Of a stretch of DNA of 11,505 nucleotides, positions 6,807-11,505 are shown in pieces (the first letter of the stretch is position 1; every line of letters starts with the position of its first letter). The position numbers and the translations under genes are program-made. The DNA lies in contig JAFLUJ010000340.1 of NCBI GenBank assembly GCA_022511485.1, forward strand, positions 1 through 11,505, read 5' to 3'. Below the pieces are notes generated by a model that did not search any database, had not been told where the DNA came from, and worked only from the letters and a program-made list of their open reading frames with translations. Source of the DNA: Oscillospiraceae bacterium (lineage in GTDB: Bacteria > Bacillota > Clostridia > Oscillospirales > Ruminococcaceae).

Positions 6807-7562
6807 ATGATAAGTGTCAAATCAAAAACAGAGCTGGAGAAAATGCGCAAAGCCGGGATCATCGCAGGCAACGCGCTCCACTTCGGCGGACAGTCAATAA
6901 GAGCAGGCATGACCACCTATGAGCTGGATAAGATCATACACGACTATATCGTAAAGAACGGCGCAAAGCCTTCCTTTCTGGGCTACGGAGGATTTCCCGG
7001 TTCGGCTTGCATAAGCCTGAACGATCAGGTGATCCACGGCATCCCCTCCAAAAAGGTGAGGATCAAGGAGGGCGATATCGTCAGCATAGACGTGGGAGCT
7101 TATATCGACGGCTTTCACGGAGATACGGCATATACTTTTCCGGTGGGAAAAATTTCAGACGAGGCAAAACAGCTTCTGAAAGTAACCGAGGAAAGCCTGT
7201 ATCTGGGCATCGAGCAGGCGATAGTTGGAAACCGCATTGGAGATATAGGTCATGCCGTTGAAGAGCACTGCGTTTCACACGGATATGGAGTAGTCACAAA
7301 ATATATAGGACACGGAGTGGGAAGGAATCTTCACGAATCTCCGGAGGTCCCCAACTACGGCAAGCCGGGACACGGTCCGAGGCTTGTGGCAGGAATGACT
7401 ATCGCCATTGAACCGATGATAAATGCCGTTGGAGAGGATGTAAGAGTTCTTAAGGACGGATGGACGGTGCTGACAAAATCAGGCTCACTTTCAGCTCATT
7501 TTGAGCATTCGGTGGCGATCACACCGGACGGACCGGTACTGCTTACCAAGCCCACCCTTTGA
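6807..7562 (+). CDS. map: Methionine aminopeptidase, type I
   Basis: A 251-residue metalloenzyme that removes the initiator methionine from nascent proteins after deformylation. All metal ligands of the family are present: D95 (SIDVGAYIDG), D106 (HGDTAYTF), H169 (IGHGVGRNLHESP), E202 (AIEPMI) and E233 (HFEHS). H77 and H176 are the substrate-contacting histidines. These are the E. coli positions shifted by two. No SH3-like zinc extension is seen. Unlike its neighbours it has no AGGAGG before the ATG; only GTGAT at 6797–6801 could pair with the 16S 3' end, and part of that lies in a small hairpin. Confidence 0.98.
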   Translation: MISVKSKTELEKMRKAGIIAGNALHFGGQSIRAGMTTYELDKIIHDYIVKNGAKPSFLGYGGFPGSACISLNDQVIHGIPSKKVRIKEGDIVSIDVGAYIDGFHGDTAYTFPVGKISDEAKQLLKVTEESLYLGIEQAIVGNRIGDIGHAVEEHCVSHGYGVVTKYIGHGVGRNLHESPEVPNYGKPGHGPRLVAGMTIAIEPMINAVGEDVRVLKDGWTVLTKSGSLSAHFEHSVAITPDGPVLLTKPTL

Positions 7563-7599
7563 GAAGTCGGCGAGACTGCGGATTTAAGGAGGTTAGGCT

Positions 7600-7851
7600 G
7601 TGGAGGCAAAAACCGGAATGATAGTCAGGTCGGCAGCAGGACGGGACAAGGGCAAATTTATGGTGATAGTTTCCATAGAGGGAGATTTCGCTTATATTGC
7701 CGACGGCAGGGAGCGGAAGCTCGACAAGCCCAAGAAGAAGCGTCTTAAGCATATACGGGTCACAAATACCGTTGTGGACGCGGACTGCATGGCGACCGAT
7801 AAAGGACTGAGAAAACTGCTGCGCGGATACGCGGAACAGTCCATTTCCTAA
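7600..7851 (+). CDS. KOW-domain RNA-binding protein (L14e-like, YbzG type)
   Basis: An 83-residue small basic protein with a KOW/SH3-like core at about residues 5–40 (TGMIVRSAAGRDKGKFMVIV, then DFAYIADGRERKL) and a lysine-rich patch KPKKKRLKH at about 43–51. Firmicutes commonly carry such a gene between map and infA (ybzG in B. subtilis), related to archaeal/eukaryotic L14e. Its precise role is not established; RNA or ribosome binding is inferred from the fold and neighbours. The start is GTG with AAGGAGG seven bases upstream. The gap to infA is 16 bases. Confidence 0.9.
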   Translation: MEAKTGMIVRSAAGRDKGKFMVIVSIEGDFAYIADGRERKLDKPKKKRLKHIRVTNTVVDADCMATDKGLRKLLRGYAEQSIS

Positions 7852-7867
7852 AGAGGGAGGCGTTTGC

Positions 7868-8086
7868 TTGTCTAAGGAAGATGTTATCGAAATCGAAGGT
7901 ACAGTTATAGAGGCTCTGCCCAATGCAATGTTTCAGGTGGAGCTTGCTAACGGACATAAAATTCTTGCTCATGTTTCCGGTAAGCTCAGAATGAACTATA
8001 TCAGGATCGTTCCGGGCGACAAGGTCACGGTTGAGATGTCGCCTTACGACCTCACAAAGGGCAGAATTACCTGGAGAGCTAAATAA
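7868..8086 (+). CDS. infA: Translation initiation factor IF-1, TTG start
   Basis: A 72-residue OB-fold protein that binds the A site of the small subunit during initiation. It is nearly a textbook IF-1: SKEDVIEIEGTVIEALPNAM at the start, NGHKILAHVSGKLRMN (about 28–43) and SPYDLTKGRITWR at the end. The start is TTG with GGGAGGCG 5 bases upstream; no in-frame ATG exists before residue 21, so the TTG is required to give the full family length. A rare start for a very abundant initiation factor is notable. The downstream spacer contains a short repeat. Confidence 0.98.
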   Translation: MSKEDVIEIEGTVIEALPNAMFQVELANGHKILAHVSGKLRMNYIRIVPGDKVTVEMSPYDLTKGRITWRAK

Positions 8087-8088
8087 TC

Positions 8089-8141
8089 AAAGGCGGCGTG
8101 TCCGTGTAACAGAAAGCGGCTTGTCCGTCTCGGAAAGGCGG
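8089..8141 (+). repeat. Degenerate tandem repeat between infA and rpmJ
   Basis: Three units begin AAAG(G)CGG: 8089–8112, 8113–8133 and a partial unit at 8134–8141. The first two share the pattern AAAG.CGGC.TGTCCGT. The last partial unit (AAAGGCGG) is also the only Shine-Dalgarno-like sequence before the rpmJ ATG, so the repeat supplies two upstream decoy-like copies of that site. Confidence 0.55.
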
Positions 8142-8148
8142 TAATTTT

Positions 8149-8262
8149 ATGAAGGTAAGACCATCTGTTAAGCCTATGTGCGAAAAGTGCAAGGTCATCA
8201 AAAGAAAAGGCAAGGTCATGGTTATCTGCGAAAATCCCAAGCATAAGCAGCGCCAGGGCTAA
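8149..8262 (+). CDS. rpmJ: Ribosomal protein L36 (bL36), zinc-binding
   Basis: A 37-residue protein, the usual length of type-1 L36, beginning MKVRPSVKPMCEKCKVIKRK. The zinc ligands C11, C14, C27 and H32 (CX2C, X12, C, X4, H) are all present, so this is the zinc (C+) form. It caps part of 23S rRNA in the large subunit. The start is ATG with a weak AAAGGCGG 7 bases upstream. It lies just before rpsM, as in E. coli and Bacillus. Confidence 0.97.
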   Translation: MKVRPSVKPMCEKCKVIKRKGKVMVICENPKHKQRQG

Positions 8263-8268
8263 GCTATC

Positions 8269-8306
8269 AATCTAATTTCTATAATCTAACAATCTAAATA
8301 TCTAAT
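8269..8306 (+). repeat. ATCTAA-type octad repeat before rpsM (spc/alpha junction)
   Basis: An AT-rich run contains four near-copies of an eight-base unit: AATCTAAT (8269–8276), AATCTAAC (8283–8290), AATCTAAA (8291–8298) and TATCTAAT (8299–8306), with a degenerate TTCTAT between the first two. The run contains a perfect TATAAT (8280–8285), but no acceptable -35 box lies 16–18 bases upstream (GC-rich rpmJ coding end), so a promoter is only a weak possibility. The rpsM ribosome binding site GGAGGTG follows at 8309–8315. Confidence 0.6.
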
Positions 8307-8322
8307 ATGGAGGTGTGTTGTA

Positions 8323-8691
8323 ATGGCACGTATTGCCGGCGTTGACCTTCCAAAGAATAAGAGAGTTGAAATAGGTCTCACTTATATCTACGGAATCGGA
8401 CGCAAATCTGCTGAGGTCATCCTCGCAAACACTGGCATCAATCCTGACATCAGGATCAAGGATCTTACTGAGGACGATGTTGCTAAGCTTCGTGAGTATA
8501 TTGACCATAACTTTATGGTAGAAGGCGATCTGAGAAGAAATGTTGCTCTCAACATCAAGAGACTTGTTGAGATCGGCTGCTATCGCGGAGTTCGTCACAG
8601 AAAGGGTCTCCCCGTAAGAGGTCAGAGAACCAAGACTAACGCAAGAACCCGTAAGGGTCCTGTTAAGACAATTGCTAACAAGAAGAAGTAA
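8323..8691 (+). CDS. rpsM: Ribosomal protein S13 (uS13)
   Basis: A 122-residue protein of the small-subunit head that contacts the large subunit and P-site tRNA. It begins MARIAGVDLPKNKRVEIGLT, has the helix–two-turn–helix segment IYGIGRKSAEVIL (about 22–34) and the C-terminal basic tail with RHRKGLPVRGQRTKTNART (about 91–109). GGAGGTG precedes the ATG by 7 bases. It is the first gene of the alpha block, and its stop is fused to the rpsK ribosome binding site. Confidence 0.98.
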   Translation: MARIAGVDLPKNKRVEIGLTYIYGIGRKSAEVILANTGINPDIRIKDLTEDDVAKLREYIDHNFMVEGDLRRNVALNIKRLVEIGCYRGVRHRKGLPVRGQRTKTNARTRKGPVKTIANKKK

Positions 8692-8703
8692 GGAGGGAAA
8701 TTA

Positions 8704-9105
8704 ATGGCTCAGGTCAAGGGCAAAAAGACGGTCATCAGACGCCGTCGTGAACGTAAAAACATTGAAAATGGAGCTGTTCATATCCAGTCCACTTTCAACA
8801 ACACGATCGTAACCATCACCGATACACAGGGCAACGCTATTTCATGGGCGTCAGCAGGCGGACTTGGTTTCAGAGGATCAAAGAAATCCACTCCCTTTGC
8901 TGCTCAGACTGCTGCGGAAACCGCTGCAAGAGCTGCTATGGAGCATGGTCTTAAAACCGTTGAGGTTTATGTAAAGGGTCCGGGAGCAGGAAGAGAAGCT
9001 GCTATCAGAGCGCTTCAGATGGTAGGCCTTGAGGTCAAGCTCATCAAGGATGTTACTCCTATCCCCCACAACGGATGCCGTCCTCCCAAGAGAAGACGCG
9101 TCTAA
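8704..9105 (+). CDS. rpsK: Ribosomal protein S11 (uS11)
   Basis: A 133-residue small-subunit platform protein near the mRNA exit. Core motifs are HIQSTFNNTIVTITDTQGN (about 27–45), the GFRGSKKSTPFAAQ block (about 55–68), VKGPGAGREAAIRAL (about 90–104) and the invariant end PHNGCRPPKRRRV. The basic N-terminal tail (KTVIRRRRERKN) is longer than in E. coli but common in Gram-positives. AAGGAGG overlaps the rpsM stop. Confidence 0.98.
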   Translation: MAQVKGKKTVIRRRRERKNIENGAVHIQSTFNNTIVTITDTQGNAISWASAGGLGFRGSKKSTPFAAQTAAETAARAAMEHGLKTVEVYVKGPGAGREAAIRALQMVGLEVKLIKDVTPIPHNGCRPPKRRRV

Positions 9106-9127
9106 TTTACAGGAGGTGTTATTTTAA

Positions 9128-9724
9128 ATGGCTTTGAATAAAGAACCTATCCTGAAAAGGTGCAGATACCTGGGTATCAGTCCTATGGTAATGGGCATCT
9201 CTAAGGAGTCCAACAGAAATCCCGGAGCAAACAGCAGAAAAAAGGTTTCGGAATACGGCACACAGCTCAAGGAAAAGCAGAAGCTGAAATTTATTTACGG
9301 CGTTCTGGAAAAGCCTTTTGCTCACTATTTTGAGATCGCTGAAAAAATGGAAGGCAAGACAGGTGATAACCTTATCACTATTCTTGAGTCAAGACTGGAT
9401 AATGTAGTTTACAGAATGGGACTTTCTCTCACAAGACGTGAGGCAAGACAGCTTGTTACACACAGACACTTTACTGTAAACGGCAAGCGTATCAACATCC
9501 CCTCTTACAGAATTAAGGTGGGAGACGTCATTTCTCTTTATGAGGGAAGCCGCAGCAGTGCTAAGTTCAAGGATGTAGTTGAGCAGACCGCAAGCAGAAC
9601 AGTTCCTCTCTGGCTGGAATCAGACAAGGCAAATTTTGCAGCTAAGGTTACTCGTATGCCTAATACAGAGGATCTTGACTACGAGACTCAGACACACCTT
9701 ATTGTCGAGCTGTACTCCAAGTAA
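9128..9724 (+). CDS. rpsD: Ribosomal protein S4 (uS4), cysteine-poor form
   Basis: A 198-residue primary assembly protein that binds the 5' domain of 16S rRNA and shapes the mRNA entry tunnel. The N-terminal domain keeps SEYGTQLKEKQKLKFIYGV (about 41–59), and the S4 RNA-binding domain spans about 88–150 (LDNVVYRMGLSLTRREARQ, then NGKRINIPSYRIKVGDVI). The N-terminal zinc knuckle found in many S4 proteins is absent: only C12 remains, in ILKRCRYLG. AGGAGGTG lies 9 bases before the ATG. Its place between rpsK and rpoA matches E. coli, unlike B. subtilis, where rpsD stands alone. Confidence 0.98.
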   Translation: MALNKEPILKRCRYLGISPMVMGISKESNRNPGANSRKKVSEYGTQLKEKQKLKFIYGVLEKPFAHYFEIAEKMEGKTGDNLITILESRLDNVVYRMGLSLTRREARQLVTHRHFTVNGKRINIPSYRIKVGDVISLYEGSRSSAKFKDVVEQTASRTVPLWLESDKANFAAKVTRMPNTEDLDYETQTHLIVELYSK

Positions 9725-9774
9725 TAGATTTAATACGATACGTTATCCGCAACTTGAAATAGGAGGGTTTTATC

Positions 9775-10728
9775 ATGCTTGAACCAATTCAGAAGGCGGA
9801 AATTGATACCGTCGAGCTTAAAAGCAACGGAACCTACGGCAAATTTACTGTTGCTCCGCTGGAGCGCGGCTACGGACACACTCTTGGCAACAGTCTGAGA
9901 CGTGTTCTGCTCTCCTCACTTCCAGGCGTCGCTGTAACATCTGTAAAGATCGACGGCGTACACCATGAACTGTCTACCGTTCCCGGCGTTAAGGAGGACG
10001 TTACAGAGATCGTCCTGAACCTTAAAGGACTTACCGCCAAGCTTCACGGCGAAGGACCTAAGACAGTCTATATCGAAGCAGAGGACGAGTGCGAGGTTAC
10101 TGCGGGTGACATTAAAACCGACTCCGAGGTGGACATTCTTGTACCTGAAATGCATATCGCAACTTTAGGCAAGGATGCAAAGCTCTATATGGAAATTACG
10201 ATCGACAAGGGCAGAGGTTATGTCCCTGCCGAGAAAAACAAGCAGCTCTCAAACTTTGGTATCGACGTTATTGCGGTGGATTCTATCTATACCCCCGTAT
10301 TGAAGGTGAACTACTCCGTTGAGGACACTCGTCTCGGACAGGTAACAGACTATGACAAGCTCATTCTCGAAGTCTGGACGGACGGCGTTGTTTCCGCTAA
10401 GGAGGCTGTTTCACAGGCAGCCAATCTCCTCATTGAGCATCTGAAGCCGTTTACCGAGCTTTCCGATGAATCCGCGATCACTGAGATAATGATCGAAAAG
10501 GACGACAAGGGCAAAGAAAAGATCCTTGAGATGACCATTGAGGAACTTGACTTGTCGGTACGTTCATTCAACTGTCTGAAACGTGCCGGAATCAACACGG
10601 TCGATGACCTTATCAACAAGTCCGAGGAAGAGATGATGAAGGTCAGAAACCTCGGAAAGAAATCCTTCGACGAAGTCAAGGAGAAGCTCCAGTCTCTGGG
10701 CTTTGACCTCAGCTCCGAGGAGGAATAA
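9775..10728 (+). CDS. rpoA: RNA polymerase subunit alpha
   Basis: A 317-residue subunit that dimerises to nucleate RNA polymerase assembly. The N-terminal domain holds the dimer motif GYGHTLGNSLRRVLLSSLPG (about 32–51) and runs to about residue 230. After an acidic/basic linker (IEKDDKGKEK) comes the C-terminal domain (about 253–313): SVRSFNCLKRAGINTVDDLI, with R263 equivalent to the UP-element-contacting R265 of E. coli, then VRNLGKKSFDEVKEKL. It ends in an acidic DLSSEEE tail. AGGAGGG lies 7 bases before the ATG. Length and domains are normal. Confidence 0.98.
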   Translation: MLEPIQKAEIDTVELKSNGTYGKFTVAPLERGYGHTLGNSLRRVLLSSLPGVAVTSVKIDGVHHELSTVPGVKEDVTEIVLNLKGLTAKLHGEGPKTVYIEAEDECEVTAGDIKTDSEVDILVPEMHIATLGKDAKLYMEITIDKGRGYVPAEKNKQLSNFGIDVIAVDSIYTPVLKVNYSVEDTRLGQVTDYDKLILEVWTDGVVSAKEAVSQAANLLIEHLKPFTELSDESAITEIMIEKDDKGKEKILEMTIEELDLSVRSFNCLKRAGINTVDDLINKSEEEMMKVRNLGKKSFDEVKEKLQSLGFDLSSEEE

Positions 10729-10774
10729 CCGCGATCCTGTATCGCGCTGATTTGATATGTAAGGAGTGATATAT

Positions 10775-11119
10775 ATGCCAGGAACCAGAAAGCTGGGACG
10801 TACAAGCGACCACAGAAGAGCTATGCTCAGAGCGATGGTGACATATCTTCTTGAAAACGGCAAGATCGAGACAACAGTTACCAGAGCAAAAGAGGTTCGG
10901 TCTATGACAGAGAAAATGATCACCACTGCCAAGACTGACGACCTGCATTCCAAGAGGCAGGTACTGGCTTACGTTACCAAGGAGGATGTCGTTAAGAAGC
11001 TTTTTGACGAGATCGCACCCAAGTATGCCGACAGAAACGGCGGTTATACAAGAATAGTGAAGATAGGTCCAAGACGCGGCGACGCTGCTGAAATGGCTAT
11101 CATCTCATTGGTGGACTAA
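10775..11119 (+). CDS. rplQ: Ribosomal protein L17 (bL17)
   Basis: A 114-residue large-subunit protein. The start is the ATG giving MPGTRKLGRTSDHRRAMLRA, the family N-terminus. A GTG nine bases upstream is in frame but is part of the ribosome binding site AAGGAGTGAT (10761–10770), so it is not the start. The GKIETTVTRAKEVRSMTEK block (about 29–47) and ADRNGGYTRIVKIGPRRGD (about 85–103) are conserved. It ends the alpha block; no ecfA/cbiO transporter genes follow, which in many Firmicutes come next. A branched, U-tailed RNA fold begins 14 bases after the stop. Confidence 0.98.
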   Translation: MPGTRKLGRTSDHRRAMLRAMVTYLLENGKIETTVTRAKEVRSMTEKMITTAKTDDLHSKRQVLAYVTKEDVVKKLFDEIAPKYADRNGGYTRIVKIGPRRGDAAEMAIISLVD

Positions 11120-11132
11120 GTTCCGGAATAAT

Positions 11133-11257
11133 AACACCCCGCAGAGACTGACACGGCAGCGGCACAGAAACTCTATGCACCCGTGTCGTGACCTTACCCT
11201 TACCGATATAGTATGCAGCGGAAAGGGTAAAGGCTCAGCCTTTTGAGGGGTGTTTTT
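11133..11257 (+). terminator. Branched structured 3' element and probable operon terminator
   Basis: A closing stem AACACCCC (11133–11140) with GGGGTGTT (11247–11254) is perfect over 8 pairs and runs straight into a T-tract ending at 11257. Inside are three further stems. Arm 1 is GACACGG/CCGTGTC (11150–11156 with 11181–11187). Arm 2 is TTACCCTT/AAGGGTAA (11194–11201 with 11223–11230), extendable by CCG/GCGG-side pairs (11203–11205 with 11219–11221). Arm 3 is AAAGGC/GCCTTT (11229–11234 with 11238–11243) around TCA. Arms 2 and 3 compete for 11229–11230. The outer stem plus T-tract fits an intrinsic terminator; the large branched loop is unusual. An RNA motif called the L17 downstream element is known after rplQ in Lactobacillales and Listeria; similarity to it is not established. 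Confidence 0.7.
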
Positions 11258-11282
11258 GCTTTCGTATTTTTGTGAAAACCAC

Positions 11283-11311
11283 TTGACAAAAAGGAATCGG
11301 CATTGTATAAT
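11283..11311 (+). promoter_or_regulatory. Perfect consensus sigma-A promoter
   Basis: TTGACA (11283–11288) and TATAAT (11306–11311) are exact matches to both boxes, separated by the ideal 17 bases. The flanks are AT-rich on the downstream side. Transcription should begin near A11318. No gene of the ribosomal cluster lies downstream, so this promoter starts a new, independent unit. Confidence 0.88.
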
Positions 11312-11317
11312 ATAAAT

Positions 11318-11409
11318 AATAAAAGGGCACACCGATGAACGGTTGCTCCCTTGTGAAAAGTTATAAAAAATAACCGCCGCGTTTGGGGAAACTTGGGCGG
11401 TTATTTTTT
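11318..11409 (+). ncRNA. Predicted ~92-nt terminated transcript (small RNA or attenuator leader)
   Basis: The start is inferred from the promoter and the end from the T-tract of the hairpin. The 5' half can fold as AAGGG/CCCTT (11323–11327 with 11348–11352) enclosing ACCG/CGGT (11331–11334 with 11340–11343), with the ATG of a tiny frame in the loop. A second weak stem GTTAT/ATAAC (11360–11364 with 11370–11374) would compete with the terminator's 5' arm. It matches no RNA family I recognise. It may be a stand-alone small RNA, an attenuated leader of a gene beyond the window, or part of a type I toxin–antitoxin-like locus. Confidence 0.6.
11335..11373 (+). CDS. Possible 12-residue leader peptide MNGCSLVKSYKK
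   Basis: The frame starts at ATG 11335, seven bases after an AAAAGGG Shine-Dalgarno-like site (11321–11327), and ends in TAA at 11371–11373. The last two AAA codons and the stop form part of the 5' arm of the downstream terminator, so a ribosome completing the peptide would block terminator formation. The start codon sits in the loop of a hairpin that also pairs the Shine-Dalgarno bases. It is too short for codon statistics to help, so it could be chance; the position relative to the promoter and terminator is the main argument. Confidence 0.35.
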   Translation: MNGCSLVKSYKK

Positions 11410-11411
11410 AT
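11362..11411 (+). terminator. Strong symmetrical intrinsic terminator
   Basis: AAAAAATAACCGCC (11365–11378) pairs perfectly with GGCGGTTATTTTTT (11396–11409), and two more A-T pairs extend the base (11363–11364 with 11410–11411). The loop contains an additional GTTT/AAAC stem (11381–11384 with 11389–11392) around GGGG. The A-tract on one side and T-tract on the other would let it work in both directions, so it may also stop transcription arriving on the minus strand from beyond the window. Confidence 0.9.
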
Positions 11412-11505
11412 GCTGCCTTACTTTTTCTTACACTCCATCTTTCTTTTTCCGTGTAAAAATCGGCAAAGGAGAGGGTAAGGAAGGTAGGGGGCTCCGGGGG
11501 TAGGA
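11412..11505. other. Pyrimidine-then-purine tract at the window end
   Basis: The last 94 bases hold no reading frame I can support. A pyrimidine-rich half (about 11416–11450) is followed by a purine-rich half (about 11465–11505). CCTTAC (11416–11421) can pair with GTAAGG (11475–11480), and CTCC (11433–11436) with GGAG (11468–11471). Two GGGGG runs flank CTCC near the end. It may be the leader of a gene outside the window. Confidence 0.4.

Noticed and set aside
8280..8285. TATAAT before rpsM as an internal promoter
   Set aside because: There is no -35 box at 16–18 bases, no extended -10 TG, and it sits in an AT repeat where such a hexamer can arise by chance; kept only as a remark.
10766..10777. 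Upstream GTG as the rplQ start, adding three residues
   Set aside because: The GTG is inside the ribosome binding site AAGGAGTGAT, and the L17 family begins at MPGTRKLGR.
11105..11332. Minus-strand 75-codon frame across the rplQ end and the downstream element
   Set aside because: It lies across the structured element and the promoter on the opposite strand; no ribosome binding site and no family resemblance were seen.
11270..11359. Nine-base direct repeat TTGTGAAAA (11270–11278 and 11351–11359) as mobile-element or integration ends
   Set aside because: It is a single short AT-rich word pair with no transposase, inverted ends or target duplication visible; chance is likely.

Overview
The window is the distal part of the S10–spc–alpha ribosomal protein cluster, all on the + strand, from the last 22 codons of rpmC (L29) to rplQ (L17), followed by about 390 bases of non-coding DNA. 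Gene order and protein sequences point to a Firmicute of the class Clostridia. Supporting traits are zinc-binding S14 (type Z), adk–map–KOW protein–infA placed between secY and rpmJ, a zinc-finger adenylate kinase, rpsD inside the alpha cluster, and near-universal strong AGGAGG-type ribosome binding sites. Base composition is close to 50% GC, and the style of the intergenic repeats suggests the Ruminococcus/Oscillospiraceae group; this placement is inference.

Layout: the end of the S10 block (rpmC', rpsQ); a 263-base repeat-rich gap; the spc block (rplN, rplX, rplE, rpsN, rpsH, rplF, rplR, rpsE, rpmD, rplO, secY); the adk–map–KOW–infA–rpmJ segment; a short AT-rich repeat spacer; then the alpha block (rpsM, rpsK, rpsD, rpoA, rplQ). 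All 23 genes are intact except rpmC, which is cut by the window edge. rpmD (58 aa) and rpmJ (37 aa) are short but clear. Five genes use non-ATG starts (rplN GTG, rpsE TTG, secY GTG, the KOW gene GTG, infA TTG). Together the genes supply ribosomal proteins of both subunits, initiation factor 1, the protein-export channel, the RNA polymerase alpha subunit and two housekeeping enzymes that support translation and energy balance.

The most interesting part is the 3' end. Directly after rplQ is a compact branched RNA fold of about 125 nt that ends in a U-tract and probably terminates the operon. About 25 nt further on is a perfect consensus sigma-A promoter (TTGACA, 17 nt, TATAAT). It drives a predicted transcript of about 92 nt that ends at a very strong, symmetrical hairpin terminator. 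The transcript holds a possible 12-codon reading frame with a Shine-Dalgarno-like site, and its stop codon lies inside the 5' arm of the terminator. That is the layout expected of a translation-coupled attenuator or a small regulatory RNA. Whatever it serves lies beyond the window. Secondary signals are the low-complexity repeats sitting exactly at the S10/spc and spc/alpha junctions, which are operon boundaries in E. coli, and structured spacers before rplR, adk and map.
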